Shown one piece after another: positions 7,027 to 16,290 of a stretch of 64,000 nt of DNA (position 1 is its first letter; every line of letters begins with the position of its first letter). A model generated the notes under the pieces. It saw nothing but the letters and a program-made list of their open reading frames with translations. It was not told where the DNA came from and made no database searches. Source of the DNA: Paracoccus lichenicola (GTDB lineage Bacteria > Pseudomonadota > Alphaproteobacteria > Rhodobacterales > Rhodobacteraceae); the NCBI RefSeq assembly GCF_009708075.1, contig NZ_WMBT01000001.1, positions 124,001 to 188,000 of the forward strand. Reading direction: 5' to 3'. The translations under genes were made by a program, and so were the position numbers.

Positions 7027-7865
7027 CCCATCACGGGATCGGCCTTGGCCAGCCGGTCGAAGGCCATCAGCGAAGTCACCAGGGCAGGCATCCGGTCCAG
7101 CGGGATCATGTTCGGTCCGTCCGAGGGGGCGCAGTCCGGATCCTCGTGCGTCTCGATGAACACCCCGGCCACGCCAAGCGCCACGGCGGCGCGCGCCATC
7201 ACCGGCGCGAATTCGCGCTGCCCGCCCGAGGAACCGCCCTGCCCGCCCGGCTGCTGCACCGAATGGGTCGCGTCCATGATCACCGGATAGCCGGTCCGCG
7301 CCATGATCGGCAGCGACCGCATGTCGGCCACCAGGGTGTTGTAGCCGAAACTGACGCCGCGTTCGGTCAGCAGGATGTTGTCGTTGCCGGTCGAGGCGAC
7401 CTTGTTGGCCACGTTCGCCATGTCCCACGGCGCCAAGAACTGCCCCTTCTTGATGTTGACCACCGCCCCCGTCCGGCCCGCCGCCAGCAGCAGGTCGGTC
7501 TGGCGCGACAGGAAGGCCGGGATCTGGATCACGTCCACGACCTGCGCCGCCTGCACGGCCTGTTCGGCGTCATGCACGTCGGTCAGCACCGGACAGCCCA
7601 GCCGGTCGCGGACGGTCGCCAGGATGTCCAGCCCCTCGCCGATCCCCACCCCGCGCCGCCCTGACAGAGAGGTCCGGTTGGCCTTGTCGTAGCTGGCCTT
7701 GAAGACATAGCCCGCCCCGGCCTTGGCGCAGGCCTCGGCCATGCGCTCCCCGATCATCAGGGCATGGTCCAGCGTTTCAAGCTGGCAGGGTCCGGCAATG
7801 ACCGTCAGGGGCAGGTCGTTGCCGCAGGAAAGGTCGCGGATGCGGACATGCTTGGCCTGGGTCAT
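7023..7865 (-). CDS. kdsA: 3-deoxy-8-phosphooctulonate synthase (KDO-8-P synthase)
   Basis: KdsA condenses phosphoenolpyruvate with D-arabinose 5-phosphate to give KDO-8-phosphate, precursor of KDO in lipid A core and in the linker of ABC-exported capsules. The 280-residue protein has normal length. IAGPC near residue 25 carries the cysteine of the metal-dependent class (E. coli-type enzymes have Asn there). Other family motifs are FKASYDKANRTS, DVIQIPAFLSRQTDLL, NIKKGQFLAPW, DATHSVQQPGG and a FIETHEDPD metal-site segment. Its ATG overlaps the kpsE stop (ATGA), so it is the last gene of kpsT-kpsE-kdsA. A capsule-dedicated copy is plausible; another kdsA elsewhere in the genome would support that. 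Confidence 0.95.
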   Translation of the reverse strand: MTQAKHVRIRDLSCGNDLPLTVIAGPCQLETLDHALMIGERMAEACAKAGAGYVFKASYDKANRTSLSGRRGVGIGEGLDILATVRDRLGCPVLTDVHDAEQAVQAAQVVDVIQIPAFLSRQTDLLLAAGRTGAVVNIKKGQFLAPWDMANVANKVASTGNDNILLTERGVSFGYNTLVADMRSLPIMARTGYPVIMDATHSVQQPGGQGGSSGGQREFAPVMARAAVALGVAGVFIETHEDPDCAPSDGPNMIPLDRMPALVTSLMAFDRLAKADPVMG

Positions 7866-9610
7866 GTGGATACCTGTTCGCGAAGGATCGAGGCTGTCAG
7901 CGACAGCATCAGATAGATACCCGAAAAGATCAGAAAGGCCACCAGTGTATTCTGGAACGCCTTGGGATAGGTCGCCTCGTCCGGCGGCACGGGCGCGACG
8001 GACAGCGACAGATAGCGGACCTGCTTGTTGGCCTCGATGCGTGCGGACTCCATCTGCGCGGCGGCGCCGGCCAGCAGTTCCTGCCGGGTCAGGAGGTCGC
8101 TTTCGGCGATCCGCAGCTCGCCCGAGATCAGCGCCAGCGAATTGCGGCTGTCGTCGCCTTCGGTCAGCTGCGTGCGCGTTTCGGCGATCATCTCCTCCAG
8201 CCGGGTGATGTCGCCGCGCAGGGCGGTGACGCGGCTTTGCAGGGGCTGAGGATTGGCCAGCAGTTGTCCCAGTTCCAGCCGCTTCGTCGCAAGCTGCGAT
8301 TCCAGCGAGGAGATCTGGGTCATCACCACCGTCCCTTCTGCCGCCGGGTCCAGGACACCCAGCGTCTGCTGCAGTTCCTGCACGCGGCGCTGCGCGGCAA
8401 GCACCTTGGCCTCGGCATCCTCATAGATTTCGATCGCGCCTTGCATCTGATCGTCCCGCAGGCGCGAGGTCATCTGATCGACCTGCTCCTCGGCATAGGC
8501 GATCAGCGCCAGCGAGAAATCGTGGCTTTGCTGCGGGTCGGGGGCGATCACCTCCATGTCGATCATGCCCTCGGTCGGGTCATAGCCGATCTTGACCGAT
8601 TTCTTGTAAAGCCCGAAGGTTTCCTCGTTCGTGGCGTCAGGCGGCAGGCGCTTGACCGGATCAATGCCGGGACCCTGATAGGCCGCCCGGAAGTCCTTGT
8701 CGGCATCCAGCCGCAGCATGGCCTCGCGCGAGGTCAGATAGCTTTGGACAGCCACCGAATCGGTGTTGGTCGTAAGCGCCGATCCCGACAGCATCCCGCC
8801 CAATCCGCTGGCGCCCGCCGATCCCTGGCCTTCCGCCGACTGGATGCGGAACTGCGACACCGTTGCATAAAGCGGCGTGGCGACGCGGAAGTAATACCAG
8901 CCTGCCAAGGCCGTCGGCAGGATCACGAAGGCCAGCAGCCGCAGCCCCAGCAGGACCATCCGCCGCCGCCTGCGCTTGGCGATGTCGCGCTGGATGCGAT
9001 AGATCTCGGCCGCGCGCTTTTCCTCGGTCAGGACCTCGCGCGAGGGAAGGTCGGGCTTGGCCGGCCCGACCTCGGTTCCCGGCCTGAGAGCAGGCGCAGG
9101 CGCTTTCTTCGGCATCACCGCCGGCGTGTTCGCAGCCGGCTTTGCCTGCGCACGGCTGCCTTCGCTGGACAGGATCTGGCCCAGGGCCGCGCGGTGCGAG
9201 GGGTCGATGCCGCGCTGGCGCAGGCGCAGCACCGCCTCCTCGTCCGAGGCGACCTCGATCTGGTGCAGGGCGGCGATCCGGCGGGCGATGCGCAATTGCC
9301 GTTCGGACAGGTTTTCCGCACGGATCGCCTCCAGCTGGCTGTCCAGGTCTTCCCCGGATGCGGGGGATGGCGCCTCGGCCGGCTTGACATGGGACAGGCC
9401 GTCATCGACCGGGTCGGTGCGCATGAAGCGTTCGCGATCATCGTCCCGGGGCGGCATGTCCGGCGTCTCGTCCTTCTTGCGGACCGAGATCCGGATATTG
9501 GCGTCCGAAAAGGGCCGCCCGGCCGGGGGCACGGCTGCGGGGCCGATGTCGGGTCGGACGGATTCGGCAGCCGAGGCGTGATAGCGGCGGGCCTTAGGCG
9601 GTGTAGTCAT
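7862..9610 (-). CDS. kpsE: Capsule polysaccharide export inner-membrane protein, KpsE/CtrB type, with long N-terminal extension
   Basis: The C-terminal two thirds match the KpsE/BexC/CtrB polysaccharide co-polymerase family. A transmembrane helix at about residues 219-241 follows RRRRR, then a Wzz-like periplasmic region (SQFRIQSAEG, an ALTTNTDSVAVQSYL segment), long coiled coils (about 360-540) and a second membrane helix near the end. KpsE bridges the KpsMT transporter and the outer-membrane exporter. The protein is 582 residues against roughly 380 for classical KpsE; the excess is a charged, Pro-rich cytoplasmic N-terminus with a helical segment (about 90-150). Start is 9610: it overlaps the kpsT end by 17 bases, whereas 9640 would extend further into kpsT. 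Confidence 0.85.
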   Translation of the reverse strand: MTTPPKARRYHASAAESVRPDIGPAAVPPAGRPFSDANIRISVRKKDETPDMPPRDDDRERFMRTDPVDDGLSHVKPAEAPSPASGEDLDSQLEAIRAENLSERQLRIARRIAALHQIEVASDEEAVLRLRQRGIDPSHRAALGQILSSEGSRAQAKPAANTPAVMPKKAPAPALRPGTEVGPAKPDLPSREVLTEEKRAAEIYRIQRDIAKRRRRRMVLLGLRLLAFVILPTALAGWYYFRVATPLYATVSQFRIQSAEGQGSAGASGLGGMLSGSALTTNTDSVAVQSYLTSREAMLRLDADKDFRAAYQGPGIDPVKRLPPDATNEETFGLYKKSVKIGYDPTEGMIDMEVIAPDPQQSHDFSLALIAYAEEQVDQMTSRLRDDQMQGAIEIYEDAEAKVLAAQRRVQELQQTLGVLDPAAEGTVVMTQISSLESQLATKRLELGQLLANPQPLQSRVTALRGDITRLEEMIAETRTQLTEGDDSRNSLALISGELRIAESDLLTRQELLAGAAAQMESARIEANKQVRYLSLSVAPVPPDEATYPKAFQNTLVAFLIFSGIYLMLSLTASILREQVST

Positions 9611-10247
9611 AATACTGTTTCGCCTCAGCAAGGGATTCAAAGGAATACAGCCGCCCGTCCCGCAGGATGGCGGCCGATCGGCAGAACTTCTCGATCGTGG
9701 CGGGCTGGTGGGACACGATCACCACCGTCGCCGTCTTCAGCCGGTCATACAGCACCGCGCCCGCCTTGCGGTTGAATTCCACATCCGTCGTCTGCGGCAT
9801 CCCCTCGTCGATCAGGTAGATGTCGAATTCCAGCGCCAGCAGCAGCGAGAACGTGAACCGCTGCCGCATCCCCGCCGAATAGGTGCCCACGGGCATGTCG
9901 AAATATTCGTCGATGTCCGTCAGCCAGCGGGTGAAGGCCGAAACGTAATCCGGGTCGAGGCCATAGATGCGGGCGATGTATCGCGCATTCTCGTTCGCGG
10001 AATGCTTGGTGACGACCCCGCCCATGAAGCCAAGGGGAAACGAGATGCGGCATGTCCGCCGGATCGTGCCTTCGTCCGGCTTTTCAAGCCCGCACATCAT
10101 GTTGATCAGCGTCGTCTTGCCGGTGCCGTTGGGCGCAAGGATGCCCAGGGAATTGCCAAGCTCGACCCGGAACGAGGCCTGGTCGAGAATCACCTTGCGG
10201 CGCGTTCCCGTCCAGAAGGACTTCGAGACATTGTCGAATTCCAGCAT
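9594..10247 (-). CDS. kpsT: Capsule polysaccharide ABC transporter ATP-binding protein
   Basis: KpsT powers export of capsular polysaccharide across the inner membrane with its permease KpsM. The 217-residue protein is of family length. Walker A is APNGTGKTT near residue 40, signature YSAGMRQR near 125, Walker B YLIDEGMPQ near 145, and the switch His sits in VIVSHQ. The GLEKPDEGTIRR and FPLGFMGG stretches are typical of the KpsT/CtrD/BexA group. It leads the kpsT-kpsE-kdsA unit. No kpsM is adjacent: the next gene upstream is on the other strand, so the permease must lie elsewhere. Confidence 0.92.
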   Translation of the reverse strand: MLEFDNVSKSFWTGTRRKVILDQASFRVELGNSLGILAPNGTGKTTLINMMCGLEKPDEGTIRRTCRISFPLGFMGGVVTKHSANENARYIARIYGLDPDYVSAFTRWLTDIDEYFDMPVGTYSAGMRQRFTFSLLLALEFDIYLIDEGMPQTTDVEFNRKAGAVLYDRLKTATVVIVSHQPATIEKFCRSAAILRDGRLYSFESLAEAKQYYDYTA

Positions 10248-10406
10248 CGATCATCCCTGTTGCCGCACGGCCCGTGGGCAGGATCGCCCGGCGCAGGCGA
10301 CACTATTATCAGGCGAGCGGAGAGTCCAGTTTTCCCCTTTCCTAATGCCCGCCCCGCGCCCGTTTGTCACCCTTCAAACGTGCCGCATTTTCCCTATCTG
10401 TTCCGC

Positions 10407-10994
10407 ATGAGCCTGCTTGAACAGTCGATTCGTGCCTGCCGCCTTTGCGCGGGGCGCTTTGCCGCCACGGCCACCGCCCACCATCCCCGCCCCGTCGTCT
10501 GGTTCCGGCCGGCCGCGCGCATCCTCGTGGTGGGCCAGGCGCCCGGGATGCGGGTACATCTCAGCGGCCAGCCTTTCACCGACCGGTCCGGCGACCGGCT
10601 GCGCGGCTGGATGGGGGTGGACCCGTCCGTCTTCTATGACCGGGACCGCATCGCCATCGTGCCGATGGCCTTCTGCTTTCCCGGCTATGACGCGCGCGGA
10701 TCGGACCTGCCGCCGCCGCCGCTTTGCGCGCAGACCTGGCGCAGCCGCGTCATGGCGCAGTTGCAGCCCCGGCTGACGCTGCTGGTCGGCGGCCATGCGA
10801 TCCGCTGGCACCTGGGGCTGCGCGACGTGACGGGGGCGGTGGCATCTTGGCGGGACCATGCGCCGGCGGTCTTTCCCCTGCCCCATCCCTCGTGGCGCAA
10901 CACCGGCTGGCTGAAGCGCAACCCGTGGTTTGAAACCGACCTGTTGCCCGACCTGCGCGCCGCCGTCCGGGCCGAGCTGACGCGCAACGACTGA
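10407..10994 (+). CDS. Uracil-DNA glycosylase superfamily protein, four-cysteine type
   Basis: The 195-residue protein shows glycosylase motif A as VVGQAPGMRVHLSG (about 46-59) and motif B as LPHPSWRN (about 158-165). Four cysteines, CRLC (11 and 14) and one each in FCFPG and PPLCAQTW, match the [4Fe-4S] ligand spacing of family 4/5 uracil-DNA glycosylases. Such enzymes excise uracil or other deaminated bases from DNA. It diverges from the family 4 norm around motif A (GQAPG rather than GEAPG-x-x-E-D), so base specificity is uncertain. Start at the ATG before SLLEQSIRACRLC. It diverges from kpsT across a 159-base spacer that should hold promoters for both. Confidence 0.75.
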   Translation: MSLLEQSIRACRLCAGRFAATATAHHPRPVVWFRPAARILVVGQAPGMRVHLSGQPFTDRSGDRLRGWMGVDPSVFYDRDRIAIVPMAFCFPGYDARGSDLPPPPLCAQTWRSRVMAQLQPRLTLLVGGHAIRWHLGLRDVTGAVASWRDHAPAVFPLPHPSWRNTGWLKRNPWFETDLLPDLRAAVRAELTRND

Positions 10995-11060
10995 CCCTTT
11001 GGTCCGGGCCGCGCAAGCCCCGTGTTGACAGGTCGCGCCCGCCGGGCCATGCCCTGCCGC

Positions 11061-12731
11061 ATGACGACCGATATCCAGATCGCCCGCGCCGCCCGCAAGC
11101 TGCCCATCGCCGACATCGCCGCAAGGCTGGGCCTGGGCGAGAACGACATCCTGCGTTACGGTCCCGACAAGGCCAAGATCGCGCATGACACGGTGGCCAG
11201 CCTGGCTGACCGCCCGCGCGGCCATCTGGTGCTGGTGACGGCCATCAACCCGACGCCTGCGGGCGAAGGCAAGACGACCACCACCGTCGGCCTGGGCGAT
11301 GCGCTGAACCGCATCGGCAAGCGCGCCACCGTCTGCATCCGGGAAGCCAGCCTTGGTCCGAACTTCGGCATGAAGGGCGGTGCTGCGGGCGGGGGCCATG
11401 CCCAGATCGTGCCGATGGAGGAGATGAACCTTCATTTCACCGGCGATTTCCATGCGATCACGGCGGCGCACAACCTGCTGGCCGCCATGATCGACAACCA
11501 CATCTATTGGGGCAACGCGCTCGACATCGACACGCGCCGCATCACCTGGCGCCGCGTGATGGACATGAACGACCGCGCGCTGCGCGACATCGTCGTGGGG
11601 CTTGGCGGGGTCTCGAACGGGTTCTCGCGCCAGACCGGGTTCGACATCACGGTCGCGTCCGAGGTCATGGCGATCCTGTGCCTGGCGCGCGGCCTGGACG
11701 ACCTGCACGACCGTCTGGGCCGGATCGTCGTGGGATACACCCGCGACCGCCGCCCCGTCACCGCGCGTGACCTGCGGGCGGACGGCGCCATGACGGTCCT
11801 GCTGCGCGACGCCTTGCAGCCGAACCTGGTGCAGACGCTGGAAAACAACCCGGCCCTGGTCCATGGCGGCCCCTTCGCCAACATCGCGCACGGCTGCAAC
11901 AGCGTGATCGCCACCGACACCGCGCTGCGCCTGTCGGATTATGTCGTGACCGAGGCGGGCTTCGGCGCCGACCTGGGGGCCGAGAAGTTCCTGGACATCA
12001 AGTGCCGCCTGGCCGGCTTGTCGCCCGCCGCCGTGGTGCTGGTGGCGACCATCCGCGCGCTGAAGATGAACGGCGGCGTCGCCAAGGAGGATCTGGGGAC
12101 CGAGAACGTCGCCGCCGTGACGCGCGGCTGCGCCAACCTGGGCCGCCATATCGAAAACCTGCGCGGCTTCGGCCTGCCGCTGGTGGTCGCCGTCAACCAC
12201 TTCGCAGGCGACACCCCGGCCGAGATCGCCGCCCTGCAGGATTATTGCACCCGCCACGGCACCACGGCGATCCTGTCCCGGCACTGGGCCAAGGGCGGCG
12301 CGGGGGCCGAGGATCTGGCCCGGCGGGTCGTGGAACTGGTGGACGGCGGCGAGGCCGATTTCCACACGCTTTATCCCGACGCAATGCCCTTGTGGCAGAA
12401 GATCGAGACGATCTGCACCCGCATCCATCGCGCGGCCCATGTCGAGGCCCTGCCCGGCGTCCGCACCCAACTGGACCTGTGGGAGGAACAGGGCCATGGC
12501 CGCCTGCCGGTCTGCATCGCGAAGACGCAATACTCGTTTTCGACCGACCCGGACCTGCGCGGCGCGCCGGAAGGCCATGTGATCGCCGTGCGGGAGGTCC
12601 GATTGAACGCAGGCGCGGGCTTCGTCGTCGCCATCTGCGGCCAGATCATGACCATGCCCGGCCTGCCCCGCCACCCGGCGGCCGAAACCATCGGCCTGAA
12701 CGACCTGGGCCAGATCGAAGGACTGTTCTAG
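11061..12731 (+). CDS. fhs: Formate-tetrahydrofolate ligase
   Basis: Fhs makes 10-formyl-tetrahydrofolate from formate, ATP and tetrahydrofolate, feeding purine synthesis and C1 metabolism. The 556-residue length is typical. The P-loop [13 protein letters not shown] lies near residue 68, and other family segments are [60 protein letters not shown] and [10 protein letters not shown]. Start is the ATG before [10 protein letters not shown]; an upstream in-frame ATG at 11022 adds an atypical tail. The stop overlaps the convergent next gene by four bases. FolD and other C1 genes are not in the window. Confidence 0.96.
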   Translation: MTTDIQIARAARKLPIADIAARLGLGENDILRYGPDKAKIAHDTVASLADRPRGHLVLVTAINPTPAGEGKTTTTVGLGDALNRIGKRATVCIREASLGPNFGMKGGAAGGGHAQIVPMEEMNLHFTGDFHAITAAHNLLAAMIDNHIYWGNALDIDTRRITWRRVMDMNDRALRDIVVGLGGVSNGFSRQTGFDITVASEVMAILCLARGLDDLHDRLGRIVVGYTRDRRPVTARDLRADGAMTVLLRDALQPNLVQTLENNPALVHGGPFANIAHGCNSVIATDTALRLSDYVVTEAGFGADLGAEKFLDIKCRLAGLSPAAVVLVATIRALKMNGGVAKEDLGTENVAAVTRGCANLGRHIENLRGFGLPLVVAVNHFAGDTPAEIAALQDYCTRHGTTAILSRHWAKGGAGAEDLARRVVELVDGGEADFHTLYPDAMPLWQKIETICTRIHRAAHVEALPGVRTQLDLWEEQGHGRLPVCIAKTQYSFSTDPDLRGAPEGHVIAVREVRLNAGAGFVVAICGQIMTMPGLPRHPAAETIGLNDLGQIEGLF

Positions 12732-13567
12732 GCCGCCATCGGCAGGCTGGGCCGCGGGTTGTGCCAGCGTCGGTAAACCGCCATGTGCAGCGCCACAAGC
12801 GCGGCCAGCGTCGGACGCAGCGCAGACTGATCCTGGTCGGCGGTTCCAAAGCCGATCCGGGCGGGAAACGACCCGTCCGGGCGCTGGCTTGCGATAAGGT
12901 CGCCCAGCAGCGGCGCCACGTCGTGATCGGGGTCGATCAGGCACAGGCAATAGCACATCTGCGCCAGGGACATCAGCTTGCCCTTCCGCTCGGCCCAGGC
13001 GGCAAAGCGCAGGCAATTCGCGAAGGCGTCGCCATAGGTCCAGGTGTTGGCAAAGCGCGGACGTTCCGCCCCGAAGCGGTAACACAGCATCAGCACATGG
13101 GCATAGCCGTCGATGTCCTGCTCGGTCAGCCGCTCCTCGGGGATGGGGCTGCGCAGGACCACCTCTGCCTCGGCCAGCAGGCCGGGGTCGGAGGGGCCGG
13201 ACAGGGCCAGGCGTTCGGTCAGCGACATGTCTGCCAGGCTGATCCGCGCCACGTCGGCCTGCGGCAAGAACCCCAGAAGGGCGGCCCCGGACCTTTGGCC
13301 CATCCCGGACCGGCACTGGAGACCGTCGATGAAATTCCTGGTGAATTCGGGCGTGAACCGGCTGCCGACAAAGGTTTGAAGCGGCGCCGGGCTGCCGCGC
13401 AGGCCGGTGCATATATGCGCGGCCACCGCGATTTCAGCCACGGCGGCCAGATGAGGGTCGCCCGGCGCGGACAAGGGCGGCAAAAGCTCGATCTGGTGGC
13501 GCAGCCATTGCTGGCTGCGGGCATTGATCAACGTCAGCAATTGCCTGTAGGCAAGGTCATGAGGCAT
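12728..13567 (-). CDS. Unknown protein with a C-terminal QxxDGSF (alpha/alpha-toroid-like) repeat
   Basis: The 279-residue soluble protein is mostly helical. No family name is firmly recognised. Near residues 228-262 it has [14 protein letters not shown] followed by [19 protein letters not shown]. Such a QxxDGSF turn plus a helix is the repeat unit of prenyltransferase/terpene-cyclase-type alpha/alpha toroids, so it may be a distant member or a protein of similar shape. The catalytic acidic motif of squalene-type cyclases (DxDD) is absent. It stands alone, convergent with fhs and facing an 850-base gene-free stretch. Confidence 0.55.
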   Translation of the reverse strand: MPHDLAYRQLLTLINARSQQWLRHQIELLPPLSAPGDPHLAAVAEIAVAAHICTGLRGSPAPLQTFVGSRFTPEFTRNFIDGLQCRSGMGQRSGAALLGFLPQADVARISLADMSLTERLALSGPSDPGLLAEAEVVLRSPIPEERLTEQDIDGYAHVLMLCYRFGAERPRFANTWTYGDAFANCLRFAAWAERKGKLMSLAQMCYCLCLIDPDHDVAPLLGDLIASQRPDGSFPARIGFGTADQDQSALRPTLAALVALHMAVYRRWHNPRPSLPMAA

Positions 13568-14417
13568 GAGAGTTTTCCCACCGAAACATATTCAACAGTT
13601 AAAAACCCCGTTCAGGAATTTGGCAATGATTTCGCTGCACGGACGGCAGCGATATACTGAATATGAATTGAAAAGTTTCCATATATTCCCGAATAGAAGA
13701 ACGGCGGGATCATGCAACGGTCACAACCCGCAAGACAAGATCCACAACGCCGAAACGATGCAACGGGTAACCGCGACTGCCAGGACAGGTTCCTGGCAAG
13801 CGTGAAAAAGACAGTGGATCGGCAACAGGGACAAGATTGCCTGCGTGTTCGGGTTCAGTCAAGCAAGCAATCGGAACGTCCCGCCATCCCGCGCCTAGCC
13901 GGGTTCCCGGTCCGCAAGACGCATCCGGGCCATCGGGTGGCGCCCGTCGATCATCCTTCGGCAAGAGGTCCAGGCGGCCGCCCCGATCACGCCACCGTCA
14001 GAACGCCGATCCTCCCGGCAGGAACACGTGGATGGCGGGAATGCGGAAACAGGCGTTCAGTCGCCGGCAGGACGACCACGCCTTTCCCTGGTCCGGCCTT
14101 CACGGAACCGGCAATGGACATTATAACGATCATCTTGAAGTTGATCAAAAAACGCATCGGGAAAATCTTTCTGATCACAATCTGTTAATTCCAAATTGAA
14201 ATAATTTTTACCCTGTGATTTTGCTCTCTAGGGTTTGCTGTCCCGATTCAACAGGAAGTAGAGCTGGATTTCTCCACCGCCCCGCCCGCACACCGGTCTT
14301 CATCGCGAAGACGCAGGCCCGATGTCCGACCGGCAGGCAAGGAAGGGCAGAGGCGGGGGACCTTCTGTCCAACGTCCTCCGCTTTCCGGACCGATCGATC
14401 CGGTACCCTGCACCCGA
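13568..14417. other. 850-base stretch with no supportable gene
   Basis: Frames on both strands encode only low-complexity Arg/Pro-rich sequence without family resemblance or start signals. Two AT-rich patches stand out (about 13580-13700 and 14120-14230), the first presumably holding the promoter of the leftward gene ending at 12728. The DeoR-type regulator gene ends at the right edge. A decayed gene is possible but nothing identifies it. Confidence 0.5.
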
Positions 14418-15209
14418 TCATCGGCGCTGGTTCGGTCTGTGGGACTCGGAAACCTGCGGTTCGGCGAAATGCACCTGTCCGCGCGGCAGCATGAAGACTT
14501 CGCCCGGGCGGGCATCGGTCACGACATGGTCGATGTCATCAAGCCCGCAGATCGCCACGCGGCTTTCCACGCCGATCTTGCCCGAATGGCTGAGAATCAT
14601 GCGCGACTTCGACCGCCGGATCATGGCGCGCGCAAGTTCCGCCTCGTGGAACTCGTAGTCCGTCGCGCCGCGATGCGGGTGCAGCCCCACGGGCGAGATG
14701 ACGGCCATGTCCGCCAGGAAGCGGTCCACCTCGGAAATCGTCATCTCGCCGAAGGTGCCGGGAACGTCGCGATGCGGACGGCCGCCCAGAAGCAGCGTCT
14801 CGCAATCGCTGGCGGCCGCCAGTTGCGCGATTTCGATGGAATTGGTGATGATGCGCATCGCACCGCGACGCACCAGGGCACGGGCAAAGGCCAGCGTCGT
14901 GGTGCCGGTGTCGATCATCAGGGTCATGCCCGGCTGGATCAGGGCGCAGGCGGTCTCGGCTATGGCTGTCTTGGCTGCGGCATCCGCGGTGCGGCGGATG
15001 TCGAAGGCGGGTTCCGGCACGATCTCGGCCCCCGACGGGATCGCACCGCCATGCACGCGCATCAGGCTTGCGGTTTGCTCCATCTCCAGAAGATCGCGCC
15101 GCACCGTCTCGCGCGAAACGCCGAACAGTGCGGCCAACTGATTCGTCATGACCTTGCCGTCACGGGCCAGCAGTTCCAGAATCTTGCCCTGACGCTCGTG
15201 CGACCACAT
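14418..15209 (-). CDS. DeoR-family transcriptional repressor of the adjacent eut-type cassette
   Basis: The 263-residue protein has the DeoR layout: winged helix-turn-helix at about residues 5-57 (MTNQLAALFGVSRETVRRDL), the linker RVHGGAI, then a DeoRC sensor domain with IDTGTTTLAFARAL and IITNSIEIAQL. DeoR proteins usually repress sugar or polyol catabolic genes and are released by a phosphorylated metabolite. It is divergent from the ten-gene operon beginning at 15461, with a 251-base shared promoter region, so it is inferred to be the local repressor. The two kinase-like proteins of that operon could generate a phosphorylated effector. Confidence 0.88.
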   Translation of the reverse strand: MWSHERQGKILELLARDGKVMTNQLAALFGVSRETVRRDLLEMEQTASLMRVHGGAIPSGAEIVPEPAFDIRRTADAAAKTAIAETACALIQPGMTLMIDTGTTTLAFARALVRRGAMRIITNSIEIAQLAAASDCETLLLGGRPHRDVPGTFGEMTISEVDRFLADMAVISPVGLHPHRGATDYEFHEAELARAMIRRSKSRMILSHSGKIGVESRVAICGLDDIDHVVTDARPGEVFMLPRGQVHFAEPQVSESHRPNQRR

Positions 15210-15246
15210 CTTGTTCTCCGATCCGCATGGAGCTTGCTAGCACGGG

Positions 15247-15309
15247 ATTGCCGCAAATCCACAAGGCCACGACGAGGATGTGGATATTGTTGGTATTGTT
15301 GCCGCGAAT
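15247..15309. promoter_or_regulatory. Candidate DeoR operator/promoter region
   Basis: The divergent spacer (15210-15460) contains an 11-base direct repeat TTGCCGC(A/G)AAT at 15248 and 15299, 51 bases or about five helical turns apart. Between them is an 8-base repeat TATTGTTG at 15285 and 15294. Such phased repeats suit a repressor binding both promoters. This is pattern reading only. Confidence 0.3.
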
Positions 15310-15460
15310 TTGGCCTTGGTAATGCCACATAGGAAGCATTCCCGCACAAAAACATCTCAACGCAAGTATTTGCACGCCGTGGCGCAAGCTTTGCGTGGCA
15401 AGCGCCAAGCGTCCGAACCTAGCCTTGGATCAAGCTCCACACAAATCCACGAGGCGTCAC

Positions 15461-16255
15461 ATGGTCGATCTGCAACAAGCGACGCGCTTTGCCAGCCAGA
15501 CGGCGGACGCGGCGCGCAAGATCGCGATGCGGCATTTCCGCCAGCCGCTCGGGGTCGAGCATAAAAACGACAACAGCCCCGTCACCGTCGCCGACCGAGA
15601 GATCGAGGCCTTCATCCGCACCCGGATCGCCGCCGAATGGCCCGGCCACGGCATCTTCGGCGAGGAAGAAGCGCCGGTGAACACGGACAGCCGCCATGTC
15701 TGGATCGTGGACCCGATCGACGGCACCAAAAGCTTCGTGACCGGGCACCCGCTGTTCGGGCAGTTGCTGGCGCTGATGGACGGCGCGACGCCCTGCCTGG
15801 GGCAGATCGACATGCCGGCGACGGGCGAACGCTGGGTCGGCGTCCAGGGCAGCCCGACCTTGCTGAACGGCGCACTGTGCCGGACCAGCAATTGCCGCGA
15901 CCTGTCGCAGGCCTTCGCCTATACGACCGACCCGCTGCTGTTCACCGGCCCGCGCGCCGCCGCCTTTCAGGCGCTGCGGCAGGCGGTCCGGCTGATCCGC
16001 TTCGGGGGCGATTGCTACAGCTATGGGCTTTTGGCGTCGGGCCATTGCGACCTGGTGCTGGAAACGGGCTTGCAGCCCTATGACTACCTGCCGGTCGTGC
16101 AGATCGTGCGCGGTGCGGGCGGGGTCATCACCGACTGGCACGGCGCCGATCTGGGCGTCGGCTCGGCAGGGGACGTTCTGGCCTCGGCCACACCGGACCT
16201 GCACGGGGCCATGCTGCGAAAGCTGGCGGACCTTCGCGAAAGACAAGCGGCGTGA
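15461..16255 (+). CDS. Inositol-monophosphatase-family phosphatase (HisN/IMPase-like)
   Basis: The 264-residue protein is a Mg-dependent sugar-phosphatase-fold enzyme. Metal ligands appear as GEEE (67-70) and DPIDGTKSF (84-92). The closing motif LQPYDYLPVVQIVRGAGG replaces the usual W-D-x-A by Y-D-Y-L. Family members dephosphorylate inositol phosphate, histidinol phosphate or sugar phosphates. As first gene of an uptake and catabolic operon it probably removes phosphate from the imported compound or an intermediate rather than serving histidine synthesis; that is inference. Start is the ATG preceded by GAGGCGTC; the in-frame extension upstream is unlike the family. Confidence 0.85.
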   Translation: MVDLQQATRFASQTADAARKIAMRHFRQPLGVEHKNDNSPVTVADREIEAFIRTRIAAEWPGHGIFGEEEAPVNTDSRHVWIVDPIDGTKSFVTGHPLFGQLLALMDGATPCLGQIDMPATGERWVGVQGSPTLLNGALCRTSNCRDLSQAFAYTTDPLLFTGPRAAAFQALRQAVRLIRFGGDCYSYGLLASGHCDLVLETGLQPYDYLPVVQIVRGAGGVITDWHGADLGVGSAGDVLASATPDLHGAMLRKLADLRERQAA

Positions 16256-16290
16256 AAAGCCGCGCAACCTTTTCCCAACAGGAGAGTGTG

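Noticed and set aside
10374..13412. A 1012-codon open frame on the minus strand
   Set aside because: It is antisense to the glycosylase, fhs and the frame of the next gene. It is an artefact of GC-rich third positions with Arg/Gly-rich, family-free sequence.
13710..14199. Short frames that might be a decayed transposase
   Set aside because: No transposase or integrase motif, no terminal inverted repeats and no target duplication could be found.
15210..15460. Cobalamin riboswitch upstream of the EutBC operon
   Set aside because: The B12-box and its conserved core were looked for and not seen. Only short direct repeats are present.
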